Shown: one piece after another, positions 1-8,971 of the stretch
Numbering within the stretch: position 1 is the stretch's first letter
How the letters are laid out: every line of letters begins with the position of its first letter
DNA from: Bacteroidales bacterium
Lineage (GTDB): Bacteria; Bacteroidota; Bacteroidia; Bacteroidales; F082
DNA length: 64,000 nucleotides
Assembly: GCA_028277395.1 (NCBI GenBank)
Contig: JANQGJ010000003.1
Span: 1-64,000, forward strand
Direction: 5' to 3'
Position numbers and translations under genes: made by a program
Notes under the pieces: generated by a model
Database searches by the model: none
Told to the model about the DNA's origin: nothing
Seen by the model: only the letters and a program-made list of their open reading frames with translations

Positions 1-285
1 GAAGCACACAAAGTACATCACGAAGTCAACGAAGAGAATAACTTAGTGATATCCTTAGCGTCCTTTGTGGTTAATTTTACCGCGAAGCACACAAAGTACA
101 TCACGAAGTCAATGAAGAGAATAACTTAGTGATATCCTTAGCGTCCTTTGTGGTTAGTTTTACCGCGAAGCACACAAAGTACATCACGAAGTCAACGAAG
201 AGAATAACTTAGTGATATCCTTAGTGCCCTTTGTGGTTAGTTTTACCACGAAGCACACAAAGTACATCACGAAGTCAACAAAGAA
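1..285. repeat. Tandem 83-bp repeat array, left of the GxxExxY gene
   Basis: Three head-to-tail units of exactly 83 bp lie at 1-83, 84-166 and 167-249. Each starts GAAGCACACAAAG and ends TTTTACCGC or TTTTACCAC. The first part of a fourth unit follows (250 to about 285) and stops where the gene begins. Units differ at only a few positions. Within a unit the left half (CACAAAG, CACGAAG) is nearly the inverse complement of the right half (CTTAGTG, CTTTGTG), so each unit can fold into a long imperfect hairpin. The array may continue left of the window. Confidence 0.95.
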
Positions 286-295
286 AAAAGAAGAT

Positions 296-667
296 ATGGA
301 AAGGGAAGAAGCTTTTAAAACTATTTTGGATTGTTCTTTTAAAGTTCATACTGCGTTAGGTCCTGGTTTATTGGAGAGTGCATACGAGGAGTGTTTATAC
401 TATGAGCTTAGGCAATTTGGATTGAAGGTTGAAAAGCAAAAAGTCTTACCTCTGGTATATGAAGATGTGAAACTTGATGCCGGTTACAGGATAGATTTAA
501 TGATAGAGGATAAGATAATTGTTGAGTTAAAATCTGTAGAGTCATTAACCGATGTACACATGGCTCAACTGATAACTTATTTAAAACTTTCCGGATGCAA
601 ACTTGGGTTATTAGCTAATTTTAATGTTAAACATTTAAAAAATGGAATAAAAAGAGTGATATATTGA
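296..667 (+). CDS. GxxExxY-family protein, predicted PD-(D/E)XK nuclease fold
   Basis: This is a 123-residue protein of the GxxExxY family, named for the motif seen here as GPGLLESAYEE near residues 23-33. The stretch RIDLMIEDKIIVELKSVE fits the D...ExK core of the PD-(D/E)XK nuclease superfamily. The biochemical role of the family is not established to my knowledge. I start it at the ATG at 296 (MEREEAF). An in-frame ATG at 212 adds 28 residues, but these are only translated repeat DNA. The stop at 665-667 is followed directly by the right half of a repeat unit, so the gene occupies the centre of a unit. This suggests the gene and repeats form one element. Confidence 0.8.
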   Translation: MEREEAFKTILDCSFKVHTALGPGLLESAYEECLYYELRQFGLKVEKQKVLPLVYEDVKLDAGYRIDLMIEDKIIVELKSVESLTDVHMAQLITYLKLSGCKLGLLANFNVKHLKNGIKRVIY

Positions 668-871
668 CCTTAGTGATATCCTTAGCGTCCTTTGTGGTTA
701 ATTTTACCGCGAAGCACACAAAGTACATCACGAAGTCAACGAAGAGAATAACTTATGAAGATAATAACTTAGTGATATCCTTAGTGCCCTTTGTGGTTAA
801 TTTTACTGTGAAGCACACGAAAGGAATAACTTAGTGGTATTCTTTGTATCCTTTATGGTTAAAGTTACTAC
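668..871. repeat. Repeat array, right of the GxxExxY gene
   Basis: The repeat resumes within three bases of the stop codon, in mid-unit: 668-710 is the right half of a unit. A 99-bp unit follows (711-809), which is the 83-bp unit lengthened by a partial internal duplication around 755-770. A decayed 62-bp unit ends the array (810-871). With the left array, this gives a gene bounded by a left half-unit and a right half-unit. Confidence 0.9.
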
Positions 872-917
872 GGAGAAAAGAAACAACAAACTATTGTAAA
901 TTATAAAGTTCAGACAT

Positions 918-1718
918 ATGTATTTTAAGAGCAATATTAAATTATTAAGAAAACGCAAAGGGCGGACCCAGGATGATGTTGCCCATGCAATGGATATGAA
1001 ACGATCCACACTTAGTGGTTATGAAAATGGTGTAGGACAGCCAAATCTGGCTACTTTGACATTATTTTCCGATTATTTTGGAGTGGCTATTGATACTCTG
1101 ATAAAAGTTGACCTGGAATCAATTTCTGAAAGCCAGTTGTCACAACTTGAAAGAGGGTATGATATTTATATCAAAGGAAGTAACCTGAGGGTACTTGCAA
1201 CAACAGTTGATCAGGATAACGAAGAAAACATTGAGCTTGTTAATGAAAAAGCCAGGGCCGGTTATGCTGCCGGATATGCCGATCCAGAGTACATTAGAAT
1301 TCTTCCAACATTTAAACTTCCCTTCCTGTCGAAACAAAAGAAATACCGTAGCTTTCAGATAAGTGGTGACTCAATGTTACCAATCCCTGACGGGTCGTAT
1401 GTAACCGGTGAATTTGTACAGGACTGGAACACGATAAGAAACCATCATGCTTATATAATACTTACCAATAATGATGGGATGGTATTTAAGGTAGTTGAAA
1501 ACCTGATCGAAAGTAGTGGAAAGCTGATGTTACACTCTCTTAACCCCTTGTTTCTGCCCTATGAAATTAAAATAAGTGATGTTACTGAAATCTGGAAGTT
1601 TGTAAATTACATCAGTTCAGAGGTTCCTGAACCAAACAAAGAGAAGGATGAACTCACAAGAGAGGTAAAAGAACTTAAAAAGCAGGTTCAGGCAATACAA
1701 ATGAAATTGAACCTGTAG
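918..1718 (+). CDS. LexA/CI-like repressor: HTH plus S24 peptidase domain
   Basis: This is a 266-residue transcriptional regulator. Residues about 4-60 form an XRE-type helix-turn-helix (RTQDDVAHAMDMKRSTLSGYENG). Residues about 110-235 form an S24 (LexA/UmuD/CI) domain, with the nucleophile Ser152 in SGDSMLP and the general base Lys191 in VFKVVEN. The linker KARAGYAAGYADPEY carries Ala-Gly pairs that could be the self-cleavage site. The last 30 residues are a charged coiled coil, which suggests oligomerisation. Such regulators are typically inactivated by RecA-stimulated self-cleavage, so the likely role is repression of damage-inducible genes. The nuclease gene 77 bp downstream on the same strand is a plausible target. 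Regulation is inferred. Confidence 0.85.
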   Translation: MYFKSNIKLLRKRKGRTQDDVAHAMDMKRSTLSGYENGVGQPNLATLTLFSDYFGVAIDTLIKVDLESISESQLSQLERGYDIYIKGSNLRVLATTVDQDNEENIELVNEKARAGYAAGYADPEYIRILPTFKLPFLSKQKKYRSFQISGDSMLPIPDGSYVTGEFVQDWNTIRNHHAYIILTNNDGMVFKVVENLIESSGKLMLHSLNPLFLPYEIKISDVTEIWKFVNYISSEVPEPNKEKDELTREVKELKKQVQAIQMKLNL

Positions 1719-1795
1719 AAATACTGTTTTTTTACATTCTGCTTTTTGAATAATAAATCCAAAAGTATTAGGGAAAATATTTAATAATTCTACCG

Positions 1796-3151
1796 TTGTA
1801 CGCAATTGTTGATATAGAAACCACGGGACTTAGTCCGGCAAATGAAAAGATCACAGAAATAGCAATCTTTATTCATGATGGCCATAAGGTTATTGAAGAG
1901 TTTTCAACACTCATAAATCCTGAAAAGAAAATACCATATCGTATAATTCATATGACTGGTATTAATAATCAGATGGTTGAAGGTGCTCCCAAATTTTATG
2001 AAGTTGCCAAAAGGATTGTGGAACTTACTGAAGATAAAATATTGGTAGGTCATAATGTAAGATTTGATTATGGATTTATCCGAAGTGAATTTAAAAGCCT
2101 GGGGTATATCTTTGAAAGGAAAACACTTGATACAGTGAAGCTAAGTCGTAAACTGATACCTGGCAGGAAGTCATATGGTTTGGGAAGATTATGTAAAGAC
2201 CTGGAAATCGAAAATACATCTCGCCACAGGGCAGGAGGTGATGCCCTGGCAACAACAAAACTATTTGAGTTACTTCTTACAATGGATAGTAAACCTGAGA
2301 GTATTAGCCTGACTGGTGTTAAATCAGGTGTAAATAATTCAATTGTAAAGGATCTGCCGTCAAAAACAGGTGTTTATTATTTCTACAACAAGGATAATGA
2401 GCTTATTTATGTTGGAAAATCAGTTAATATTCATGATCGCGTTTTGTCGCATCTGAACAATAACCTTCACAAAAAGGCCATTGAGATGAAGAATCAGATT
2501 AACGCGGTCGATTACCAGATAACGGGAAGCGAGCTGGTTGCTTTATTACTTGAATCTGATGAAATTAAGAAAAATCAGCCAAGGTTTAATCAATCTCAGA
2601 AGCGTACCTATTTCAATTATGGTTTATACTCATTCTATGATGATAATGGTTACTTAAACCTTAAAATAATACGGATAATTGATGAGTTGAATCCTATTTA
2701 TACGTACAGTTCATTACATGAAGGAAAGGAACATTTAATAAACATTTGTGAAGAGTTTAATCTATGTCAGAAGCTATGTGGGTTATATGAAACATCGGGT
2801 GCTTGTTTTCATTATCAGATACATGGTTGTAAAGGTGCCTGCATTGGTGAAGAAGATCCTGCTGAGTATAATTTACGTGCCAATAGTTCACTTGATAACT
2901 ATCAGTTTAAATATCATAATTTCTTTGTTATTGATGAGGGGAGAAATGACGATGAAATATCTGTTGTTAAAGTAAAAAATGGTAAATATATTGGCTTTGG
3001 TTATCTAAATAATGATCAGTTATCTGAAGACATAACACTTTTGCATGATTGTATTGATGAATACCGGGATAATAAAGAAGTTCGACGGATTATCATAACT
3101 TATCTGAAAAAGAAAAAGTGCAAAGTAATAGAGTTCACGGGAGATGATTAG
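1796..3151 (+). CDS. DEDDh exonuclease fused to a UvrC/Cho-like GIY-YIG nuclease (TTG start)
   Basis: This is a 451-residue two-nuclease fusion. Residues 1-165 are a DnaQ-like 3'-5' exonuclease with the DEDDh set visible: D6 and E8 in VDIETTG, D91 in GHNVRFD, H144 and D149 in HRAGGDA. Residues about 185-270 are a GIY-YIG endonuclease of UvrC N-terminal/Cho type: TGVYYFY, YVGKS at 205-209, R215, and E253 in LLESDEIKKNQPRFN. The C-terminal 180 residues contain a run of cysteines and are not assigned. The family role is DNA repair, with incision near a lesion plus trimming. The start is TTG: no ATG or GTG lies between the in-frame stop at 1769 and the motif. The 3' end overlaps the next gene tail to tail by 4 bp. 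Confidence 0.88.
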   Translation: MYAIVDIETTGLSPANEKITEIAIFIHDGHKVIEEFSTLINPEKKIPYRIIHMTGINNQMVEGAPKFYEVAKRIVELTEDKILVGHNVRFDYGFIRSEFKSLGYIFERKTLDTVKLSRKLIPGRKSYGLGRLCKDLEIENTSRHRAGGDALATTKLFELLLTMDSKPESISLTGVKSGVNNSIVKDLPSKTGVYYFYNKDNELIYVGKSVNIHDRVLSHLNNNLHKKAIEMKNQINAVDYQITGSELVALLLESDEIKKNQPRFNQSQKRTYFNYGLYSFYDDNGYLNLKIIRIIDELNPIYTYSSLHEGKEHLINICEEFNLCQKLCGLYETSGACFHYQIHGCKGACIGEEDPAEYNLRANSSLDNYQFKYHNFFVIDEGRNDDEISVVKVKNGKYIGFGYLNNDQLSEDITLLHDCIDEYRDNKEVRRIIITYLKKKKCKVIEFTGDD

Positions 3152-4812
3152 TTCTCAGATTTTATAACAGTTTCAAGATTTAACATATTAACCGGATTTG
3201 CTGTCAATCCAAGTATATTGTTCGAGGTGAACAGAGTAACCTGATCATAATATAGAATTGCCACAGGGGCTTCTTCCATAATTAAACTATCTATTTTCCT
3301 ATAATGTAAAATACGTGAAGACCTGTTAGTAATTCCAAAAGACTCCAGGTACAGCTTATCGGTTAAACTATCACTAAAGTGTGTGTAATTTGGACCGTTG
3401 GGAGCAAAATTTCCCGAATAAAACATGGAAAGATAATTCTCTTCATCAGGGTAGTCTGCAATCCACGATGCTCTGAAAAGAGCAAGCTTTCCATTTGCCT
3501 TTAGCTCTCTTACAGTAGCTGATGGAGAAACTTCAATTGAAATCTTTATACCAATGTTTTTCAATTGCGACTGAACAAACTTGCAAAGATCCAGATAGTC
3601 AGGGGTAGTTGTCAATACAATTTCCGGTACGGGATTCTTTTCATTATAACCTGCTAACTTCAATAACATCCTGGATTTCCCAGGATTGTAGTCGTAACCA
3701 AAATCACCATCATAAGCTGGCATACCTGCCGGGATTATTCCTTTTGTACCAGGTGTGCCAATCCCGTTTCTTAAATAATAAATCATTTTGTTTCTGTCAA
3801 AACCATGATTTATTGCCTTTCTGACGTTAACATTAAGTAATGGGTTTTTAATATCATTTTGGGATGTATCAATAAAAAATGCAAGATATTCAGTATTGAG
3901 GTATGGACCGTCGATCATTCTGAACCTGTCTTTGAACTTTGGTTTCAGATTTCCATTTCTTGTAAGTAATTCATCTTTGTATGAAGCATCAATTCCGGAT
4001 ATATAATCGAAGTTACCTTTTACGAACTCCAGAAATGCCGTCATTTTATCGATAAGGAAAGAAATTGAAATTCCATCAAGATAGGGGAGTCTTACACCAT
4101 TCTTTTTTTCAAAATAGTCAGGATTTTTCCTTAAAACCAGTTTAACATTTTCAACCCAGTTTTGGTATTGAAACGGACCTGTACCAACAGGATTCTTTCT
4201 GAAGTCTTTACCAAAATAGTCAATAGCTTCATGTGGAATGACTGAACAATACTTCATACTGAGAATCCCCAAAAAAGGTGGAAAAGGTTTGGCTAACTCT
4301 ATGCATAGAGTAGTGTCGTCAACTGAATAAATGAGATTTTTACCATTCAATTTCTTTACAGCTGACAGCACCCAGGAACCAGGTGATGCTGTTTCTGGGT
4401 CTGTTAACCTGTTAAAGCTATAAACAAAATCTTCAGCAATAACTTTCCTTATACTATCATTGAAACAATCATTCCTATGGAAATAGACATCATCTCTAAG
4501 GTAGAAAGTATATTTAAGCCCATCATCAGAAATAGTCCAATGCTTGGCAATCGAAGGAATAATGTCCAGACTGTCGTTAAGCTTAACCAGACTGTTGTAT
4601 AATTGGTTACAAACCTGAATATGTGCCTGGTCGCGTGAAAACGCAGGATCAAGAGTTATAATTCCTGCTGATTCATTGTACCTAAATACATTTTTATCGT
4701 AGTTGTAATCGTTTCTTTTGCATGAAGTAACAGAAAACAGGATTAAAGCTATGACTGAAATAGCTAACGTATTAAAATATTTGAAGTGTTCTGATAGCTT
4801 TTTCTTCCTCAT
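3148..4812 (-). CDS. ABC transporter substrate-binding lipoprotein (OppA/DppA, SBP_bac_5 family)
   Basis: This is a 554-residue solute-binding protein of the peptide/nickel type. The start at 4812 (MRKKKLSEHF) gives a lipoprotein signal: a basic N-terminus, a hydrophobic stretch and the lipobox FSVTSC. Upstream in-frame codons would put 19 residues, including two cysteines, before it and spoil the signal. The mature part has the usual SBP_bac_5 landmarks: IITLDPAFSRDQAHIQVCNQ near the start, YTFYLRDDVYFH, and NVRKAINHGFDRNKMI in the second half. It probably binds oligopeptides in the periplasm. No permease or ATPase genes are nearby, so it would have to work with a transporter encoded elsewhere. 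Confidence 0.88.
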   Translation of the reverse strand: MRKKKLSEHFKYFNTLAISVIALILFSVTSCKRNDYNYDKNVFRYNESAGIITLDPAFSRDQAHIQVCNQLYNSLVKLNDSLDIIPSIAKHWTISDDGLKYTFYLRDDVYFHRNDCFNDSIRKVIAEDFVYSFNRLTDPETASPGSWVLSAVKKLNGKNLIYSVDDTTLCIELAKPFPPFLGILSMKYCSVIPHEAIDYFGKDFRKNPVGTGPFQYQNWVENVKLVLRKNPDYFEKKNGVRLPYLDGISISFLIDKMTAFLEFVKGNFDYISGIDASYKDELLTRNGNLKPKFKDRFRMIDGPYLNTEYLAFFIDTSQNDIKNPLLNVNVRKAINHGFDRNKMIYYLRNGIGTPGTKGIIPAGMPAYDGDFGYDYNPGKSRMLLKLAGYNEKNPVPEIVLTTTPDYLDLCKFVQSQLKNIGIKISIEVSPSATVRELKANGKLALFRASWIADYPDEENYLSMFYSGNFAPNGPNYTHFSDSLTDKLYLESFGITNRSSRILHYRKIDSLIMEEAPVAILYYDQVTLFTSNNILGLTANPVNMLNLETVIKSEN

Positions 4813-4895
4813 ACAAGTACCGATCAATGATATTAATAAGCAGAATGAATTATTATTACAACAGGTCATTGATTTAACCTTCGTTGTAATTGCTT

Positions 4896-4903
4896 CAAAA
4901 ATA
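4896..4903 (-). promoter_or_regulatory. Possible Bacteroidota -7 box for the binding-protein gene
   Basis: Read on the minus strand this is TATTTTTG, matching TAnnTTTG. It lies about 84 bp upstream of the chosen ATG. No clear -33 TTTG is found at the expected spacing, so support is weak. Confidence 0.35.
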
Positions 4904-4916
4904 ACAATTGATGAAT

Positions 4917-4944
4917 AAATACAGGTTTATTATCTGCTGTATTT
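4917..4944 (-). terminator. Hairpin downstream of lon
   Basis: There is a perfect 8-bp inverted repeat, AAATACAG (4917-4924) and CTGTATTT (4937-4944), with a 12-nt loop. It begins about 25 nt after the lon stop codon. The bases that follow on the minus strand are A/T-rich but not a clean T run, so it could be a weak terminator. Confidence 0.5.
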
Positions 4945-4969
4945 TTCGAAGAAAAGTATGACAATAATA

Positions 4970-7444
4970 TTAATCAATTGTCAATGGCTTACTTACTTTC
5001 TTGTTAAGAAGAGCATTATCAATTACTTCCATCATATCATCAACAAAAATAAAATTCAGACCTGAGATATAATCATCATTTATTTCGTCGATGTCCCTTT
5101 TGTTTTCTTTTGAAAGAATAATATCTTTGATTTTTGCTCTTTTGGCTGCAAGGATTTTCTCTTTAATACCACCAACCGGCAGAACCTTACCTCTGAGTGT
5201 TATTTCACCAGTCATTGCAAGTTTTGGCGCTACCTTACGTTGTGTAAAGGCAGATGTTAGTGCTGTAAGCATTGTTATACCTGCAGATGGCCCATCTTTT
5301 GGTGTTGCACCTTCGGGTACATGAATGTGCACATTCCATTTCTCAAATATCCCCGGATTTATCCCAAGTTCCTGATGATGTGATTTTAGATACTCATATG
5401 CCAATCCGGCAGATTCTTTCATTACATCACCCAGGTTTCCTGTTAGTTTAAGCAGACCTTTACCTTTGCTGAGACTCACTTCTATGAACAATATCTCGCC
5501 TCCAACGGCTGTCCATGCAAGTCCCGTAACAACTCCGGCAACTTTATTTGTTATATCCTTGTCTTTTTGATACTTTGGAGTTCCTAGTATATTAACCAGA
5601 TCATTAACGTGCAGTTTTGGTTCATACTCTTCTTCCATTGCAATAAACCTTGCACGGTTTCTAATTACTTTTGCAATTTGTTTTTCAAGTAACCTTACAC
5701 CTGCTTCACGGGTGTAATCATCAATTATCTTTTCGATGATCCGTTTATTAAATTTCACCTGATTTGAAACAACACCATGTTCTTCAAGTTGTTTTGGGAG
5801 TAGATGGCGGTTTGCAATCTCAATTTTTTCTTCAAGTATATAACCGCTCAGATTTATAATTTCCATACGGTCTCTTAATGCAGGATGAACAGTTGACAGA
5901 GTATTTGCTGTAGCTATAAACATTATATTCGAAAGGTCATATTCTACTTCAAGATAATTATCATAGAACGTATTATTCTGTTCAGGATCAAGTATTTCGA
6001 GAAGTGCTGCCTGTGGATCTCCATTATAGTTATTACCGCTGACTTTGTCAATCTCATCCAGCATAAAAACAGGATTAGATGTTTTTACCTTCTTCAGACT
6101 TTGGATTACCCTGCCTGGCATAGCACCAATATAAGTTTTTCTGTGACCTCTTAATTCTGCTTCATCACGTACACCTCCCAGTGACATACGTACAAACTTC
6201 CGTCCAAGGGCATTTGCTATGGATTTACCCAGAGATGTTTTACCAACTCCCGGAGGTCCTACAAAACATAAGATTGGTGATTTAAGATTGTTTTTCAATT
6301 TGAGAACTGCAAGGTGTTCAATAATTCTGTCTTTTACTTTTTCAAGCCCGAAATGATCATTGTTAAGAACTTCCATGGCGTTTTTCAGGTCATGATTGTC
6401 TTCTGAGTATTCGTTCCACGGTAACTCAACAAACAGGTCGAGATAACCCAGTTGTATTGAATATTCTGCGGCAGCAGGGTTCATCCTCTGAAGTTTTATC
6501 ATTTCATTTTTAAATACTTCAGCTGTATTTTCCGACCAGTTTTTTGCAGCAGCTTTCTCGTTGAGTTCTCTTATTTCGTTGTCATGGGGGCCACCTCCAA
6601 GTTCTTCCTGAATTGTTTTAAGTTGCTGGTTAAGCATAAAATCTCTTTGTTGCTTATCCATGTCAACTTTTACTTTTTTCTGAATATCATGTTTCAATTG
6701 AAGCATCTGGAGTTCCTTGGTCATAATCTCCAGTGCCATATTAGCGCGTTTCTCTAGATCTGTGATCTCTAGTAACTTTTGTTTTATATCATTTTCAACA
6801 TTAAGATTTGAAGATATGAAGTTTACTAAAAAAACCGGGCTTTCAATATTATTTATGGCAAATACAGCTTCTGATGGAATTGTTGGTGACTTTTCAATTA
6901 TCTGGATACTTAAATCCTTTACTGAAGATATAAGTGCGTCAAAATTTTCGCTCTGAGGTGTTTTGCTTTTGTTTTCAAGGCTGGCAATCTTAGCTTTATA
7001 GTATGGTTCAGATTGGATAATCTCAGTTATTTCAAATCTTTTCTTCCCCTGAATAATAGCAGTTGTATTGCCATCAGGCATCTGAAGTATCTTTATCAAT
7101 CTGGCAACCGTTCCTATGGTTTGTAAATCCTCCACTTTCGGATCTTCAACTTCAGAATCTCTTTGAGCAACAACACCAATGGTTTTGTTCCCTGCGTATG
7201 ACTCCTTAATAAGTTTTATTGATTTATCTCTTCCAACTGTAATTGGTATCACTACTCCCGGAAATAATACTGTATTCCTGAGTGGTAGAATCGGCAGTTC
7301 TTCAGGAACATCCTCGGCATTCATTATTTCTTCATCCTCAGATGACAATAGTGGAAAAAATTCAGTTTCTGTATCCACAATATCACTCAATCCAAATATT
7401 TTATTATCCATATATCGTTTATGTTCAGTCAATTTGTCATACAT
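4970..7444 (-). CDS. lon: ATP-dependent protease Lon
   Basis: This is an 824-residue LonA-type cytoplasmic serine protease that degrades damaged and regulatory proteins. Residues about 50-245 are the Lon substrate-binding domain (LPILPLRNTVLFPG). A coiled coil follows, then the AAA+ module with Walker A GPPGVGKT at 396-403 and Walker B VFMLDEIDK near 459-467. The protease domain carries the Ser-Lys dyad: Ser720 in PKDGPSAG and Lys761 in GGIKEKILAAKRA. Length is typical of the family. The start could also be Met12 (7411, MDNKIFGLSD), which may fit homologues better; residues 1-11 lack conserved features. It is separated from the upstream gene by a 183-bp gap that presumably holds its promoter; I could not pick out a convincing one. 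Confidence 0.97.
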   Translation of the reverse strand: MYDKLTEHKRYMDNKIFGLSDIVDTETEFFPLLSSEDEEIMNAEDVPEELPILPLRNTVLFPGVVIPITVGRDKSIKLIKESYAGNKTIGVVAQRDSEVEDPKVEDLQTIGTVARLIKILQMPDGNTTAIIQGKKRFEITEIIQSEPYYKAKIASLENKSKTPQSENFDALISSVKDLSIQIIEKSPTIPSEAVFAINNIESPVFLVNFISSNLNVENDIKQKLLEITDLEKRANMALEIMTKELQMLQLKHDIQKKVKVDMDKQQRDFMLNQQLKTIQEELGGGPHDNEIRELNEKAAAKNWSENTAEVFKNEMIKLQRMNPAAAEYSIQLGYLDLFVELPWNEYSEDNHDLKNAMEVLNNDHFGLEKVKDRIIEHLAVLKLKNNLKSPILCFVGPPGVGKTSLGKSIANALGRKFVRMSLGGVRDEAELRGHRKTYIGAMPGRVIQSLKKVKTSNPVFMLDEIDKVSGNNYNGDPQAALLEILDPEQNNTFYDNYLEVEYDLSNIMFIATANTLSTVHPALRDRMEIINLSGYILEEKIEIANRHLLPKQLEEHGVVSNQVKFNKRIIEKIIDDYTREAGVRLLEKQIAKVIRNRARFIAMEEEYEPKLHVNDLVNILGTPKYQKDKDITNKVAGVVTGLAWTAVGGEILFIEVSLSKGKGLLKLTGNLGDVMKESAGLAYEYLKSHHQELGINPGIFEKWNVHIHVPEGATPKDGPSAGITMLTALTSAFTQRKVAPKLAMTGEITLRGKVLPVGGIKEKILAAKRAKIKDIILSKENKRDIDEINDDYISGLNFIFVDDMMEVIDNALLNKKVSKPLTID

Positions 7445-7627
7445 GCTATTTTCAATAAAAATGCACGTTATGTAAATGCAATATTATCAGTGAGATAGAA
7501 TGTGAAAGCATAATATGTCTCATTGCTAACACTACATTAGTTGTATTAGTCAATTTGTATGCCAAACAAATGTTTTGGTTAAGATATTAAAGTATACAAC
7601 CCTTATTTGTAAAAGGATTTGGATATG

Positions 7628-8803
7628 TTAGGTGTTTGAAATTACCTCTTTATAAATAGTCTCGAATATTTCTTCTTCAATATCGTCAAATACCATATTT
7701 CTTCTTTTGTAAACAGCCTTCGCTACTTCAACAGATTTTTTAAAATTATAATTTTTAAGTCCATGGGTTCCTCCCCACTGAAATGATGGTATAAAATTCC
7801 TTTGAAATCCTGATCCATACAGATTACTTGATACTCCAACAACTGTTCCGGTATTGAACATTGTGTTAATACCTGATTTTGAATGATCACCCATAATTAG
7901 TCCGCAAAATTGCAAACCTGTATTTACAAATGATCTTGCCTCGTACGACCATAATTTCACAAAATCGTATGTGTTCTTAAGATTTGAAGTATTTGTATCA
8001 GCACCGAGGTTACACCATTCACCAATTACAGAATTCCCGAGGAAACCATCGTGCCCCTTGTTGCTGTAACCCAGTATAACTGAGTTACTTATTTCCCCAC
8101 CGGCTTTTGAGTAAGGACCAATCGTTGTGCCACTGTAAATTTTTGCATCCATTTTAATGGTTGCGTGTTCGCAAAGGGCAAACGGACCTCTGATTTTACT
8201 GCCTTCCATTATTTCAGCATCCTTACCAATATAAATGGGGCCATCAGTTGTATTTAAATATGAATAATTAACATTAGCACCTTCTTCAATAAATATATCA
8301 TCGGGATCTCCGATTATAAAGTTAGTATCAGGTATTGGCTCTGATCTCAATTCCTTTTTAATCAGTTTTAAGTCGTTAATAATTTCATCGGGGTTATATT
8401 TAAATATATCCCAGGTGTTTTTTATTTGAACGAGATCAATATCTGTTTCGATAGTATTGAAAGCAACTTTGTTTATCTCCGATATATCATGCAAATTTGT
8501 TCTAATTGCTATGATAGTTTCACCCTTTCTCAATACCTCTCCTGTTTGCAGATTGTTCAAAAGTTCAGCCAGTTCGATATTTGGTATTATTGAACCATCA
8601 ATGAATAAATTATCATTACCTGAAACGGCATTGTATTTATTACTTAAATAACCTTGTGTTTTGTATGAGAAATCCACTTGCATGAGCTTTTCCCATTTTT
8701 CTTTGATAGTAATAATTCCTACTCTAATGGAAGCTACGGGTCTGGTATATGTTAATGGGAGAAGACTTGTTCTTGAAGGACCGTCAAATAATAAATAATT
8801 CAT
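7628..8803 (-). CDS. GlmU-like protein: putative sugar nucleotidyltransferase with left-handed beta-helix
   Basis: This 391-residue protein is of the type often annotated as GlmU family in Bacteroidota. The N-terminal half (MNYLLFDGPSRTSLLPLTYTRP) resembles a nucleotidyltransferase but lacks the canonical LAAGxGTRM signature. The C-terminal half has hexapeptide-type repeats, such as GPIYIGKDAEIMEGSKIRGP and IYSGTTIGPYSKAGGEISNSVI, that form a left-handed beta-helix as in acyltransferases. The substrate is unknown. Because the pyrophosphorylase signature is missing, it is probably not the housekeeping GlmU. It is followed by lon on the same strand after a 183-bp gap. Confidence 0.8.
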   Translation of the reverse strand: MNYLLFDGPSRTSLLPLTYTRPVASIRVGIITIKEKWEKLMQVDFSYKTQGYLSNKYNAVSGNDNLFIDGSIIPNIELAELLNNLQTGEVLRKGETIIAIRTNLHDISEINKVAFNTIETDIDLVQIKNTWDIFKYNPDEIINDLKLIKKELRSEPIPDTNFIIGDPDDIFIEEGANVNYSYLNTTDGPIYIGKDAEIMEGSKIRGPFALCEHATIKMDAKIYSGTTIGPYSKAGGEISNSVILGYSNKGHDGFLGNSVIGEWCNLGADTNTSNLKNTYDFVKLWSYEARSFVNTGLQFCGLIMGDHSKSGINTMFNTGTVVGVSSNLYGSGFQRNFIPSFQWGGTHGLKNYNFKKSVEVAKAVYKRRNMVFDDIEEEIFETIYKEVISNT

Positions 8804-8971
8804 AACGATAAATAGTATTATTGTTTTTAGAAATACAGAAATAAAAATACTATAAATTATACTGCATTAGATTACCGCATAATTTTTTTATATTAAATAT
8901 ACTACACTTGAAACTATTGGACCATCAGGCATTATTAAATAAATTTACCTTATAATATCAATATAAGGCAT

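Noticed and set aside
1-871. Possible CRISPR array
   Set aside because: Units are 83 bp with no unique spacers between short repeats; the units themselves are tandem and hairpin-forming.
918-3151. Prophage remnant suggested by the CI-like repressor
   Set aside because: No integrase, structural or lysis genes follow, and the next gene is a repair-type nuclease.
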